DNA of 64,000 nucleotides from an uncultured Granulosicoccaceae bacterium (GTDB lineage Bacteria > Pseudomonadota > Gammaproteobacteria > Granulosicoccales > Granulosicoccaceae): assembly GCA_938007995.1 (NCBI GenBank), contig CALLLW010000006.1, positions 124,001 to 188,000 of the forward strand, written 5' to 3'. Below the pieces are notes generated by a model, which was given only the letters and a program-made list of their open reading frames with translations, made no database searches and had not been told where the DNA came from. Below, piece after piece: positions 50,064 to 59,840 of this stretch; the first letter of the stretch is position 1; every line of letters begins with the position of its first letter. The translations under genes and the position numbers were made by a program.

Positions 50064-51584
50064 ATGACTGAAATGAATTACGACCTGGTGGTCATCGGCG
50101 GTGGTATCAATGGCGCGGGTGTGGCGCGCGATGCGGCAGGCCGTGGCCTGCGTGTGCTGCTATGTGAGCAGGATGATCTGGCCCGCTACACCTCATCTTC
50201 CAGTACCAAGCTGATCCACGGTGGCCTGCGCTATCTGGAGTACTACGACTTTAAACTGGTGCGCCATGCGTTGCTCGAGCGCGAGGTGCTGTTGCGCGGC
50301 GCGCCACATATTATCTGGCCGTTGCGATTTATCCTGCCCCACCATCGCGACTTACGGCCGCGATGGATGATTCGACTGGGTTTGTTCTTATACGATCATA
50401 TTGGTGGTCGAAAATTATTGCCCAAGTCGTGGTCGGTTGATTTGAAAAAGCACGTCAGTGGTGAAGCTCTCAGCGATGAGTTTACTCGTGGCTTTGAGTA
50501 CTCAGATTGCTGGGTACAGGATTCCAGACTGGTGGTCCTGAACGCACGTGACGCTGCTGATCGCGGAGCGGAGATTAAACTACACACGACCTGCACCGAT
50601 TTAACCGCCGCTGATGATCACTGGCTGGTTGAGATCACAGACAACGCCAGTAAAGCGGTCAGCACTGTGACCAGTCGAGCGGTAGTTAATGCGGCGGGTC
50701 CGTGGGTCGAGTCTGTACAAAAGCTGCAGGTACGCAACAAGGTAGAGCACGGCGTGCGGCTTGTGAAGGGTAGTCACATTGTGGTCAATAAACTGTTCGA
50801 TCATGAATACACCTATATTTTTCAAAATGCGGATGGTCGTGTTTTATTTGCAGTACCGTACGAGCAACAGTACACCTTGCTTGGTACCACAGACATTGAA
50901 GTCACCGGTGATCCGGCAACCGTTGAAATCGAACAACGTGAGATAGATTATATTTGTGAATCGGTCAGTGAATACTTTAAAAAGCCGGTATCCGCTGCAG
51001 ATGTTGTCTGGTCCTACACGGGTGTCAGGCCGTTGTTTGATGATGCTGCAGCGAATGCCAGTAAGGTCACTCGCGACTACGTCATACACTTGAGTGAAAG
51101 CGGACCACCACTGGTGTCTATCTTCGGTGGCAAGATAACCACCTTTCGCAAGCTGTCTGAAGAGGTGATCGATATGATCCTGCCCAGACTGCCTGAGCTT
51201 GAAAAAAGTGCTAAGCGTAAAGCGTGGACAGCCACATCAACCCTGCCGGGTGGCGACATGCCTGATGCGGACTTTGATCGTTTTGTAAAAACCACTCAGG
51301 TACAGTACCCGTGGTTGCCGGAACCACTGTTAACAGACTACACCCGCAACTACGGTACGTTAATCAACAGCCTGCTGGGCGATGCTAAACATACCGATGA
51401 TCTCGGCGTGCACTTTGGTGGTGATCTATACGAAGCGGAAGTGCGTCATCTGGTGAAGCACGAGTGGGCAAGCTGCGCAGATGATATTCTCTGGCGGCGT
51501 ACTCGCAAGGGTTTGCATGTACCGCAAGACACCGCCAGCAGGCTTGATGACTGGTTAAAGACTGAGTGCAACAGTACAGCTTGA
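50064..51584 (+). CDS. glpD: Aerobic glycerol-3-phosphate dehydrogenase
   Basis: Peripheral membrane FAD enzyme that oxidises glycerol-3-phosphate to dihydroxyacetone phosphate and feeds ubiquinone. About 506 residues from ATG 50064 (M-T-E-M-N-Y-D-L); the open frame begins at 50019, and ATG 50073 is also possible. VVIGGGINGAG is the FAD fingerprint, followed by STKLIHGGLRYLEYYDF, GPWVES, LLGTTD and SIFGGKITTFRKLSE. No strong ribosome site decides the start. Confidence 0.95.
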   Translation: MTEMNYDLVVIGGGINGAGVARDAAGRGLRVLLCEQDDLARYTSSSSTKLIHGGLRYLEYYDFKLVRHALLEREVLLRGAPHIIWPLRFILPHHRDLRPRWMIRLGLFLYDHIGGRKLLPKSWSVDLKKHVSGEALSDEFTRGFEYSDCWVQDSRLVVLNARDAADRGAEIKLHTTCTDLTAADDHWLVEITDNASKAVSTVTSRAVVNAAGPWVESVQKLQVRNKVEHGVRLVKGSHIVVNKLFDHEYTYIFQNADGRVLFAVPYEQQYTLLGTTDIEVTGDPATVEIEQREIDYICESVSEYFKKPVSAADVVWSYTGVRPLFDDAAANASKVTRDYVIHLSESGPPLVSIFGGKITTFRKLSEEVIDMILPRLPELEKSAKRKAWTATSTLPGGDMPDADFDRFVKTTQVQYPWLPEPLLTDYTRNYGTLINSLLGDAKHTDDLGVHFGGDLYEAEVRHLVKHEWASCADDILWRRTRKGLHVPQDTASRLDDWLKTECNSTA

Positions 51585-51590
51585 ATTCAC

Positions 51591-51611
51591 GTGTAAGCCT
51601 TTAAGTTACAC
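51591..51611. promoter_or_regulatory. Inverted repeat between glpD and the second HtrA gene
   Basis: GTGTAA, nine bases, TTACAC. It lies in the 57-base gap. It could be a weak terminator or an operator; there is no T run. GTAA/TTAC half-sites also occur in the repeats upstream of the other HtrA gene, but the spacing differs. Confidence 0.35.
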
Positions 51612-51641
51612 AGGATACAACAAGAAACACAACTTGCCATC

Positions 51642-52997
51642 ATGATCATTAAGACTTTTAACCGATTGCTGGCGGTCCTCTTTATCATGGTAATCGCATT
51701 ATCGCGCACGGCATCAGCCGGTGGATTGCCGGCGATTGTTGACGGCGAGCCTTTGCCAAGCCTTGCACCGATGCTTGAGAGAACCACCAGTGCTGTGGTG
51801 AATATCTCTACCCGCGGATCAGTGCGTGCTGCTAACCCGCTTTTTCAGGACCCGTTTTTCCGACACTTTTTTGATTTACCACATAACTCGCAACGCAAGG
51901 AAACCCAAAGCCTTGGGTCGGGTGTTATCGTCGATGCAGACCAGGGGTTGGTGATCACCAATCACCACGTGATTGAAAATGCCGAAGAAATTCTGGTGAC
52001 TCTGACTGATGGCCGTGAATTTAACGCCGATCTGATCGGTCAGGATCCGGATGCCGATGTGGCAGTGGTACGAATCCAGGCGGATAACCTGAACGCCTTG
52101 CGTTGGGCCGATTCTGACCAGCTGAGAGTGGGTGACTTCGTCGTCGCGATCGGTAATCCCTTCGGGCTGGGTCAGACAGTGACCTCTGGTATTGTTTCAG
52201 CGTTGGGCAGAAGTGGTCTCGGTATTGAAGAGATCGAAGACTTTATTCAGACAGACGCATCGATCAATCCCGGAAACTCAGGTGGTGCGCTGGTGAATCT
52301 CCGCGGTGAGCTGGTCGGCATCAACACCGCTATTGTCGGGCCGTCTGGTGGTAACGTCGGAATCGGCTTTGCCATCCCCTCCAATCTTGCAGCCGACCTG
52401 ACTCAGCAGTTGGTTAACGAAGGTGAAGTGCGGCGTGGCAAGTTTGGTATTACGTTGCAGGAGCTGACTGAAGATCTGCAACAGATATTTGGTGTCAAAC
52501 GTGGTGTGGTTGTTTCAGGTGTTGAGGCAGAGTCCTCTGCTGAAATTGCAGGTTTGCGCCGCGGTGATGTATTAACCGATATTGACGGGCGCACAGTGCA
52601 GTCGGTTAACGAAGTTAAAAATGCGATTGGCTTGTTAAAAGTGGGCGAGCAGGTTGAGGTCCGCTTTATCAGAGAAAGGCAGCAGTTCATCACAGAGGTG
52701 TCGGTTGGCGAAGCAGAAATCACCTTTATCAGTGGAGCCGAGCTCGCCAGTCACCTTGAGGGAATTGTATTTGAAAACTTCTTTGTCGCTGGCAGGCCGG
52801 TGGTTGTGGTTAACAGTGTCAGGCGCGGTAGCCGAATGTATCAATACGGTTTTGAACGCGGCGATATTATTTTATCCGTTAACAGTGTGCCGATTGATAC
52901 AGTAGAAGAGCTGATGGATGCAGTACCACTGCAATCGGGTAAGACCACCCTCAACATACAACGCGGCAGTGTTACACAAACCGTGCTGATTCAATGA
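51642..52997 (+). CDS. Periplasmic serine protease DegQ/DegP-type with two PDZ domains
   Basis: 451 residues. Signal peptide with A-S-A before residue 27. Triad H109 (ITNHHVIEN), D139 (DADVAVVRI), S213 (NPGNSGGAL). Two PDZ domains follow, the second starting about residue 360. It is the second HtrA in the window, but unlike the one at 46200 it has a clean cleavable signal. Both substrates and regulation are unknown; the first may be the stress-inducible one and this the constitutive one (inference). Confidence 0.94.
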   Translation: MIIKTFNRLLAVLFIMVIALSRTASAGGLPAIVDGEPLPSLAPMLERTTSAVVNISTRGSVRAANPLFQDPFFRHFFDLPHNSQRKETQSLGSGVIVDADQGLVITNHHVIENAEEILVTLTDGREFNADLIGQDPDADVAVVRIQADNLNALRWADSDQLRVGDFVVAIGNPFGLGQTVTSGIVSALGRSGLGIEEIEDFIQTDASINPGNSGGALVNLRGELVGINTAIVGPSGGNVGIGFAIPSNLAADLTQQLVNEGEVRRGKFGITLQELTEDLQQIFGVKRGVVVSGVEAESSAEIAGLRRGDVLTDIDGRTVQSVNEVKNAIGLLKVGEQVEVRFIRERQQFITEVSVGEAEITFISGAELASHLEGIVFENFFVAGRPVVVVNSVRRGSRMYQYGFERGDIILSVNSVPIDTVEELMDAVPLQSGKTTLNIQRGSVTQTVLIQ

Positions 52998-53053
52998 TAG
53001 CTTTAAATGATAGGTTTACAGGTGCAATTAAGTGGATAAGCGAACGGTGATTG

Positions 53054-53566
53054 TTAGCTCGTGTATCCGTCGGTATTTTTTTCAACCCATCGATCGCTTT
53101 CATCACTGAGTGTTTCTTTCTTCCAGAAAGGTATCCGCGACTTAAGCGCTTCCATTAATTGGCGGCAGGCTTCAAATGCATCAGCCCGGTGCGCTGACCA
53201 GCAGGCCACTATCACAATTGGATCACCTGGCAACAAGGGGCCGACCCGATGCACAATCAAAACACCGTTTAATGTCCACTGATGCTGTGCTTCGTGAATG
53301 ATCTCTTGCAATTGTTTTTCTGTCATACCCGGATAATGCTCGAGCGTCATGCCGGTTACGTCATCACCTTCATTAAAGTCGCGCATGGTGCCGACAAATG
53401 TCGCGGTGGCGCCGAACTCTCCCTGCGTCAGATACTCAGATTGAAAGGTGGTGATTTCCTGCCACGGATCGAGCGGCTCACTTATTACTTTGACTGAGCT
53501 GGGAATTTCTTTATCGAGGCGGTTGTTTTTTGATTCTGGCGATTCTGCGTTCTGCGTGCTGTGCAT
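53054..53566 (-). CDS. moaE: Molybdopterin synthase large subunit MoaE
   Basis: Transfers sulfur from MoaD to cyclic pyranopterin, giving molybdopterin. 170 residues; the family part starts at about residue 25 with a polar extension before it. GTMRDFNEGDDVTGMTLEHYPGM, VIHRVG-like LIVHRVGPLLPGDPIVIV, SAHRADAFEA and RIPFWKKE are the signature segments. It starts three bases after the stop of moaD. Confidence 0.95.
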   Translation of the reverse strand: MHSTQNAESPESKNNRLDKEIPSSVKVISEPLDPWQEITTFQSEYLTQGEFGATATFVGTMRDFNEGDDVTGMTLEHYPGMTEKQLQEIIHEAQHQWTLNGVLIVHRVGPLLPGDPIVIVACWSAHRADAFEACRQLMEALKSRIPFWKKETLSDESDRWVEKNTDGYTS

Positions 53567-53569
53567 TGG

Positions 53570-53803
53570 CTAACCTCCAGTGACCGGGGGGAAAAATGCC
53601 ACCTCATCTCCGGCAGAAACATTGAATTCGGTATCGGCCTGAGTTTGATTGACGGCACAGAGCGTGTTTTCCGGCATCGGTTTGTCGCCTGCAACGCAAC
53701 GCCAAACGTCAGCCACGGTTGTTATTCCGTCAATGGCGATTTCGCGTTCGCTCAAATCAAGATATTCACGCATACTGGCAAAACATTTTACTTTGATACC
53801 CAT
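53570..53803 (-). CDS. moaD: Molybdopterin synthase sulfur carrier MoaD
   Basis: 77 residues from ATG 53803 (M-G-I-K-V-K-C-F-A-S), a beta-grasp protein; the longer open frame (26 more residues) is not needed. It ends P-P-V-T-G-G, the Gly-Gly tail that is adenylated and thiocarboxylated. It is immediately upstream of moaE and divergent from moaC. Confidence 0.94.
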   Translation of the reverse strand: MGIKVKCFASMREYLDLSEREIAIDGITTVADVWRCVAGDKPMPENTLCAVNQTQADTEFNVSAGDEVAFFPPVTGG

Positions 53804-53908
53804 GACACCATTATGCCTGTCATTTGTTGCGACGCAATTGCCGGAAGCCGGCTTTGTGCGTAATTCGGGCAAAATAGTCATGTGATTTTAAACTGGCTGA
53901 GACAAGCG

Positions 53909-54400
53909 ATGTCCGATGAACTGACCCACTTTAATCAGGAGGGCCACGCCCACATGGTTGACGTTGGCGAAAAAGCGGTTACCCGTCGGGTAGCGATCGC
54001 TGGTGGTCGTATCGGTATGCTGCCTGACACATTGCAAATGATTACTGAAGGCAAGCACAAAAAAGGCGATGTGCTGGGCATTGCCAGAATTGCGGCGATT
54101 ATGGCGAGCAAACGCACCAGTGACCTGATCCCGTTGTGCCACCCGATAGGGCTAAGCCATGTCGATGTGGCGTTTACCGTTGATGCTGAAGCATCGTTGA
54201 TTGATTGCGAGGTTCGCGCGGAAACCCGATCGCAAACCGGCGTTGAAATGGAGGCGCTGACTGCCGTGCAGATTGCGCTGCTGACTATCTACGACATGTG
54301 CAAAGCGGTGGATCGGGGTATGTGCCTGACAGACATCCGCTTGCTTGAGAAGCAAGGTGGAAAATCCGGCCACTGGCAAGCTTCGCGGCAAGTGTCGTGA
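53909..54400 (+). CDS. moaC: Cyclic pyranopterin monophosphate synthase MoaC
   Basis: 163 residues from ATG 53909 (M-S-D-E-L-T-H-F), which is the family N-terminus. [44 protein letters not shown] and [23 protein letters not shown] are the conserved parts. It works upstream of the MoaD-MoaE synthase encoded divergently; moaA is not in the window. Confidence 0.96.
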   Translation: MSDELTHFNQEGHAHMVDVGEKAVTRRVAIAGGRIGMLPDTLQMITEGKHKKGDVLGIARIAAIMASKRTSDLIPLCHPIGLSHVDVAFTVDAEASLIDCEVRAETRSQTGVEMEALTAVQIALLTIYDMCKAVDRGMCLTDIRLLEKQGGKSGHWQASRQVS

Positions 54401-54611
54401 CAGGCATCGCAGCAGAAATACGATGTTGACTATACTGGCGTGTGTGTTTTCGAAAATTGACGGTAGGCGCCATTACAGCGGTTTATTCGAGACGTAAACT
54501 CATGCAAGATACCGATCCAGAACAAAGCTCTTCCACCAGTGCCAGTGCTGTTGAAACAGGCTGAAGATCTGACTCCAAAGCGGACCCCTGATCCGCGGGC
54601 ACACTGACTGA

Positions 54612-57143
54612 ATGACACTCATCAACCGCATAGCGCTCAGCGTGTTTGCTCTGCTTGCAATCACTCTGGTGATGGGATTGCTTGCTGTGCAGCAATTCGA
54701 TGGGCAGCGACAAAAAGACCGGATTGAAACGCTGGTGCTTGATCTAACCGGGCGCGAGCTGCAGATCAACGGTGATGTCAATGTGAACTTCTTTCCCCGG
54801 CCGGGCTTGCAGCTGGCAGACCTGCGTATGAGTAATGCCGCAGAGTTTGCCGACAGCGATTTTGCCACCGCCGGATCAGTTGAACTGCAACTGGGTGTGC
54901 TGCCGTTGCTGGCGGGTCGAATCAACATCGAAAAACTCGATGTCGACAACTTATCGCTCAAGTTGCAGCGCGACGCTGATGGAAAAACCAACTGGGACGA
55001 TCTGATGGCCGCCACCGCGGTTGTTGAGACTGAATCAGAAGATAATGTGGTTCGGGAGATCGAGGCAGGCGCACCGATTATTGCTGCCTTGTCTGCTGGT
55101 GATATCGAAATCACCGGTGCCAATGTCAGCTATACCGATGCTCGAGATGAAAGCTACCTGGCCTTAAATGATCTCAATTTACGGACTGCCGCTATTGTGT
55201 TGTCGGAAGCGTTTCCTTTCGAATCGGATTTCAGCATGATCAGTAGCTTCTCATCGGGTATGACTTCGGTAGTCAGCACCAAAGGTGAAGTCTCTGTTGA
55301 CTTAGTAAACAATGTTTACGTACTGCAGGACTTAAAACTCAGCACCGTGAACTCCGGTGTTGCACTACCCATTTATCCGCTGCCACTTTCGATAAGCGGT
55401 GAGTTGATTGCAGATCTCAACGCAGGCAGCCTGGTGCTCAACATTGCTGATGGATTGTTAACTGGTGTTCCAGTGAGTGGCATGTTTCAAGTTTCCGGTC
55501 TGCAGGATGACTTGCGCTTGAATGGGGAGTTATCCAGCGGTGAGTTCGATGCCACTTCATTGTTCGCTCAGGCAAGTTTTTTTAAGGGCCATGAGCTGCC
55601 ACCGGAGTTGCTGCAAAAAGCGCGGATCTCAGCTCGCTTTAACCATCGGCAGAACGTGCTGCAGATACGTGAGTTTGAAGCATCAGTCAGCGATATTGTC
55701 GTGAACGGCGATTTTCAAATAGCCAACCCCACCAGCTCAGGTGTGGTCAGCGGCTGGTTACAAACTAACCCGTTTAATCCGGCACCGTGGGCGAGTGGGT
55801 TGGGACTGAATATCGAGCCTGGTACAGTGATGCAACAGATGCAATTATCCACCGATGTGCGACAGTCCGGGCAATTGTTGTCTTTTAATCAAATTGACTT
55901 TCAAATCGACAACACCAACATCACCGGTAGCATTGAGGTGTCGAATATCCATGCGGATGTACCGCCGTTAACTTATGACTTGTCAGTTGATGCGATTGAT
56001 CTTGATAGTTACCTGCCAATGTTCTCAGCCAATGAGTCGTTAGAATCTCAGGATGAGTTTGTCAGTAAGGCGATACCTGCGGATGTTTTGCAGCATTTAA
56101 AAATGAATGGCACGGTTTCTCTGCAGGCAGTCACTGCGGGCGGGGCGCGAGCTGAGAACGTTACAGTGACACTGTTGGCCGAAGACGGTGAAATCACGTT
56201 GCCTGAAATCACCGCTGATATGTACACCGGTTCGTTTTTCTCCTCCGTCTCTTTGAACGTACAAAACGATGAACCATTGCTCACAGTAACAGGCAACTTG
56301 AATGGCCTTGATGCTGAACCGCTTTTGCAGGATCTACTCAACGGAGAAGCACCGTTGACCGGTATTGCCAACCTGAGTATTGATCTGCTTGGTCGCGGCA
56401 CTGCCTGGCGACAACTGATTGAATTTGCCAGCGGCGTCATATCGTTAAGAGCCACAGAGGGACAACTCAAAGGGATTGATGTTGCCAGTGAACTACGTGA
56501 AGCCAGTCGTCGTATAGACAATCAACAGGTGCCAGGTGATGACAATACGTCAGTGCCGATCGCCAAACAAACAGCAACGGAATTTAGTGAATACAGCTTG
56601 TCAGCGGTGTTGGCTGATGGCGTGCTGAAAAGTGATGATCTGGTATTTATAACACCCTATTTAAGAATCACCGGTGAGGGTGGTGTCGATATCAACAGGC
56701 GCACCGTTGACTATCTGCTGCATCTGATTGTCACATCAGAAAACCAGCTGGAGCCTGATGAAACGCTTGATCGACTGGCTGATATAGAGCTCACCATTCC
56801 TTTTCGCGGACCACTGACTGATGAGTCGCTTGATCTGCCTGGTCTACTTTTGAAAACTTTCCAAACCGGTTTATTTCGTGAGGTAGAATCGCGTTACACC
56901 AGCTGGTCACAGCCGCAAGCAGAGAGCGCGCAAGAGCAGATCGAGTCACAAAAGGAAGCGCTGAGGCAAAGACTGGATGAAAAACAGCAGGCAGCAACAG
57001 AGAGTGCCAGAGAGAAAAAACAGCAGAGCTTCGATACCACAGAAGACCCGCCGTCGAGCATAGAGAATGAAACCAGCCTACTAAAGAACCGGCTGCACAA
57101 TAATCTGAAAGAAAATCTCAACGACATTCTGAGTGAAAATTAG
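54612..57143 (+). CDS. AsmA family inner-membrane protein
   Basis: 843 residues with a single N-terminal membrane helix (about residues 5-27) and a long periplasmic part. The AsmA N-terminus is seen in LTGRELQINGDVNVNFFPRPGLQLADLRMSN, then repeated beta-rich segments, and near residue 620 VISLRATEGQLKGIDVASEL. The last 90 residues are Gln/Glu/Lys-rich coiled coil. AsmA-like proteins are bridge-like lipid-transport candidates. It is 158 bases upstream of mutY, the known Pseudomonas neighbourhood. Confidence 0.93.
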   Translation: MTLINRIALSVFALLAITLVMGLLAVQQFDGQRQKDRIETLVLDLTGRELQINGDVNVNFFPRPGLQLADLRMSNAAEFADSDFATAGSVELQLGVLPLLAGRINIEKLDVDNLSLKLQRDADGKTNWDDLMAATAVVETESEDNVVREIEAGAPIIAALSAGDIEITGANVSYTDARDESYLALNDLNLRTAAIVLSEAFPFESDFSMISSFSSGMTSVVSTKGEVSVDLVNNVYVLQDLKLSTVNSGVALPIYPLPLSISGELIADLNAGSLVLNIADGLLTGVPVSGMFQVSGLQDDLRLNGELSSGEFDATSLFAQASFFKGHELPPELLQKARISARFNHRQNVLQIREFEASVSDIVVNGDFQIANPTSSGVVSGWLQTNPFNPAPWASGLGLNIEPGTVMQQMQLSTDVRQSGQLLSFNQIDFQIDNTNITGSIEVSNIHADVPPLTYDLSVDAIDLDSYLPMFSANESLESQDEFVSKAIPADVLQHLKMNGTVSLQAVTAGGARAENVTVTLLAEDGEITLPEITADMYTGSFFSSVSLNVQNDEPLLTVTGNLNGLDAEPLLQDLLNGEAPLTGIANLSIDLLGRGTAWRQLIEFASGVISLRATEGQLKGIDVASELREASRRIDNQQVPGDDNTSVPIAKQTATEFSEYSLSAVLADGVLKSDDLVFITPYLRITGEGGVDINRRTVDYLLHLIVTSENQLEPDETLDRLADIELTIPFRGPLTDESLDLPGLLLKTFQTGLFREVESRYTSWSQPQAESAQEQIESQKEALRQRLDEKQQAATESAREKKQQSFDTTEDPPSSIENETSLLKNRLHNNLKENLNDILSEN

Positions 57144-57301
57144 ACCGGACTATGCGACTCAAATGATCGTACCCTTATTGAAAACGGGACAGGGTTCTCG
57201 CCAAAGCACGTTCTCTCTACGTGGACTCTACTGCGCAGATCCTCATGCAGGCTTCAGATGTTATTCGCGCTGAAGCATCGAAGTCGCTGAACAATTAAAC
57301 C

Positions 57302-58375
57302 GTGAGCAAGATACCTACAAAAAAGCAGTCGGCTGCTTTTTCTGCAACCGTACTGGACTGGTTTGCCGTGCATGGTCGTAAAGATCTGCCATGGCAGCAA
57401 AACCCGACACCTTATCGGGTATGGGTTTCGGAGATCATGCTGCAGCAAACCCAGGTGACTACCGTCATACCCTACTTTGAACGCTTTATGCAGCGTTTTG
57501 AAAAGATAGAAACGTTGGCTGCGGCCACCCAGGATGAGGTGCTTTCACTCTGGACCGGGCTGGGTTACTACGCCCGTGGCCGCAATCTACACCGCGCGGC
57601 GCAAATTGTTGTGAATGAACATCACGGTAAGCTGCCGGAATCTCTGGATGCACTGATGGCACTGCCCGGTATCGGCCGCTCAACCGCCGGTGCTATTTTG
57701 AGCCTCGGTTGTGGTCAGGCAGCACCGATTCTCGATGGCAATGTCAAGCGGGTGTTGTGCCGTTACTTCTGTGTAGACGGATGGTATGGCCGTTCGGCGG
57801 TGGAAAAACAACTGTGGGCATTGACCACGGCGATGACACCAGACAAAAACACCGGTAAGTTTAATCAGGCTATGATGGACTTGGGGGCGACGGTCTGCAC
57901 GCGTTCCTCACCGGACTGTACGCGGTGTCCCTTGCAGAAAAAATGTCAGGCGTTTCAGACAGGTGTGCCAACAGACTGGCCGCACAAAAAACCAAAGAAA
58001 GCCAAGCCGGTAAGAGAAACGCTGATGCTACTGGCAGTACACAATGATCTGGTGCTATTGCAGCGCAGGCCGCCAACCGGCATCTGGGGCGGACTCTGGA
58101 GCTTCCCCCAGTTTGATGATCTCGATAGTCTGCACAAATTTGCCGGTGCGCTGGGCAATTATGATAAACACTCAACAGAACAGTGGCATCTGGTGAAGCA
58201 CAGCTTTACCCATTTCGATCTGGTGATCACACCGGTTAAAATTGATTTGAAACGCGCGTCCGGTAGACGCATTATGGACGCAGACAGCGTCTGTTGGGCT
58301 GGTAGTGAGTTGCCCGGTGGATGTGCAGCTCCCGTAAAGCGCTTACTGGACAAGCTCACCCATACATTGCTGTAA
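57302..58375 (+). CDS. mutY: A/G-specific adenine DNA glycosylase MutY
   Basis: Removes adenine opposite 8-oxoguanine. 357 residues from GTG 57302. Catalytic Glu in [10 protein letters not shown], Hh[16 protein letters not shown], catalytic Asp in ILDGNVKRV, [4Fe-4S] ligands C-x6-C-x2-C-x5-C ([17 protein letters not shown]), and a C-terminal Nudix-like domain with [15 protein letters not shown]. It is 29 bases before yggX. Confidence 0.96.
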   Translation: MSKIPTKKQSAAFSATVLDWFAVHGRKDLPWQQNPTPYRVWVSEIMLQQTQVTTVIPYFERFMQRFEKIETLAAATQDEVLSLWTGLGYYARGRNLHRAAQIVVNEHHGKLPESLDALMALPGIGRSTAGAILSLGCGQAAPILDGNVKRVLCRYFCVDGWYGRSAVEKQLWALTTAMTPDKNTGKFNQAMMDLGATVCTRSSPDCTRCPLQKKCQAFQTGVPTDWPHKKPKKAKPVRETLMLLAVHNDLVLLQRRPPTGIWGGLWSFPQFDDLDSLHKFAGALGNYDKHSTEQWHLVKHSFTHFDLVITPVKIDLKRASGRRIMDADSVCWAGSELPGGCAAPVKRLLDKLTHTLL

Positions 58376-58404
58376 CTAAGTCAACTACCTATCAGGAGAA
58401 TGCC

Positions 58405-58677
58405 ATGGCTCGCATGGTCAACTGTATAAAACTCGACAAAGAAGCTGAAGGTCTTGATCGACCCACTTATCCGGGTGATCTGGGTAAGCGCATTTACGAA
58501 AATGTATCAAAAGAAGCCTGGCAGTCGTGGATGGGGCATCAGACCATGCTGATTAACGAGTATCGATTGACGCCAGTCGACCCGAAAGCGCGTAAGTTCC
58601 TTGAAGAAGAAATGGAAAAATTCTTTTTTGGAGAAGGGTCAGAAAAACCGGACGGGTTTGTGCCACAGTCTGATTGA
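58405..58677 (+). CDS. yggX: Probable Fe(2+)-trafficking protein YggX
   Basis: 90 residues from ATG 58405, with AGGAG six bases upstream. [20 protein letters not shown] is the family start and the single Cys7 is in place. The protein is linked to protecting iron-sulfur clusters, including MutY, from oxidation. The open frame extends 28 codons upstream into mutY but is not coding there. Confidence 0.96.
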   Translation: MARMVNCIKLDKEAEGLDRPTYPGDLGKRIYENVSKEAWQSWMGHQTMLINEYRLTPVDPKARKFLEEEMEKFFFGEGSEKPDGFVPQSD

Positions 58678-58733
58678 TTGACTGCATCTATGCCTTTAAC
58701 GCGATTTGTACCACACAGTTAGTTAAGACAGCC

Positions 58734-58761
58734 TTGACTCACGGCGATACTGTGGTCTAAT
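58734..58761 (+). promoter_or_regulatory. Sigma-70 promoter of tRNA-Phe
   Basis: -35 TTGACT, 16-base spacer, -10 TCTAAT, followed by a GC-rich discriminator (ACGCGTCTG), as expected for stable-RNA genes under stringent control. Predicted start about 58768; a GGCGGCA/TGCCGCC hairpin (58778-58799) lies in the leader. Confidence 0.75.
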
Positions 58762-58872
58762 ACGCGTCTGCCGGATCGGCGGCACAGAAAGCTGCCGCCA
58801 TCATTGGTAGAATGCAGCCCGTGCAAAAGGGCTGGCGAAGCGGTCATCAGACTGCGCAGCATTGTTCTTAAA

Positions 58873-58948
58873 GGCCAGGTAGCTCAGTCGGTAGAGCAGG
58901 GGACTGAAAATCCCCGTGTCGGCGGTTCGATTCCGTCCCTGGCCACCA
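58873..58948 (+). tRNA. tRNA-Phe (anticodon GAA)
   Basis: 76 bases. Acceptor GGCCAGG pairs with CCTGGCC and ends in encoded ACCA. D arm AGCTCAGTCGGTAGAGC, anticodon stem GGGGA/TCCCC with loop CTGAAAA (G34 A35 A36), T arm with GGTTCGATTCC. All stems close. It is followed by no clear T-run terminator. Confidence 0.97.
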
Positions 58949-59076
58949 TCCAAATTAAGTAACTCTCATCCGGGTAACCCCAGCCAGACCACCTGCAGTC
59001 TTCCTCTCCTTGCCGGTCTCACTTAACCTGATGGATGAATACTCATTGATTTAATGAGCGGCACTCGAACACACCA

Positions 59077-59226
59077 CTAGTGCTGAATAATTTTTTCAAA
59101 ATACTCAACCATCGCCTTAACCGTGTTTTGATGTGACAGCCGCCCGGAAATTACGCTGGTCGCATTGCCAGTTAACCGTTCCAGTTCATCCGGTGATATC
59201 GGGGCTTTCAAAATTTCCTTGCACAT
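59077..59226 (-). pseudogene. Possible remnant: 49-codon frame
   Basis: Reads M-C-K-E-I-L-K-A-P-I-S-P-D-E-L-E-R-L-T-G and continues in amphipathic helices to a TAG at 59077. It looks protein-like (a helix-turn-helix-like C-terminus is conceivable) but has no ribosome site and I do not recognise it. A chance frame is the alternative. Confidence 0.3.
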
Positions 59227-59250
59227 AAATATATGCAACCACAAAAGTGA

Positions 59251-59349
59251 ATGAATCTTGAATCAGAATTTATTGCTGATGCAGAATGGCTTATCTATAA
59301 ACAGGCAATTCTGCCAGTAGGTGATTTGGCTCCTGAATTAAAGATTTAA
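59251..59349 (+). pseudogene. Possible remnant: 32-codon frame
   Basis: ATG-started frame M-N-L-E-S-E-F-I-A-D-A-E-W-L-I-Y-K-Q..., ending at TAA. Codon use looks protein-like but it is short, without a clear ribosome site. I cannot assign it. Confidence 0.25.
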
Positions 59350-59729
59350 GGACTACTCCTACGACCCTGATGGATGATGGGTGTTCCATGCTGTTGTTTA
59401 ATTGTTAAAAATGTAAATTACGGACATCGGCCGGTCGTTACGAGCGCAGTTGAATGCTTTGATTAAACCGTATTTCTTTTTTCTCGCTTGAGCCCACTAT
59501 AACGAGCTAAGTCAATAACACTCATGACTACTCACCAATGCCACTTTTCTGTGTGAACGCTTTCGTTAAAATTTAATGCTTGAACATGATTAGATCTATG
59601 TGGAATCAATTGCTTTTTTCAGCATAGCGATTTATGCCGTGAGTAGTTTTCAATACGTTTTAATGCAACATGCTACCTCTAAACACCGGTAACAAAAGCA
59701 CTGTGTAATCATTTCTCTACGAACTCTGG

Positions 59730-59768
59730 TTGCGCATACGTATCGTAGTGTATATCACATATGCGCAA
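59730..59768. promoter_or_regulatory. 9-bp perfect inverted repeat upstream of the DoxX-like gene
   Basis: TTGCGCATA (59730-59738), 21 bases, TATGCGCAA (59760-59768). The 21-base spacing puts the arms about three helical turns apart, as for a dimeric or tetrameric regulator. It lies about 70 bases before the ATG at 59841. Confidence 0.45.
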
Positions 59769-59840
59769 AGACTGACCTATGTCGACAAAACCGCCTGTAC
59801 TTGAGGTTTTTCGATTGCACCCGACGGCAGCAGTAAAACC

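Larger units (their letters stand above)
58949..59840. other. Gene-poor 0.9-kb region after tRNA-Phe
   Basis: No ORF longer than about 50 codons. It includes a hairpin CTCATT/AATGAG at 59042-59058, a 49-codon minus frame (59077-59226), a 32-codon plus frame (59251-59349) and a 9-bp inverted repeat before the DoxX gene. tRNA 3' ends are common integration sites, but I saw no repeated tRNA end and no integrase. It may be a decayed island or simply spacer DNA. Confidence 0.5.

Noticed and set aside
54500-55123. A 207-codon frame antisense to the AsmA gene
   Set aside because: Serine-rich translation typical of antisense noise and inside a well supported gene.
58873-59840. tRNA-Phe as an integration site with an att repeat
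   Set aside because: I looked for a second copy of the tRNA 3' end in the downstream gap and found none; no integrase is present either.
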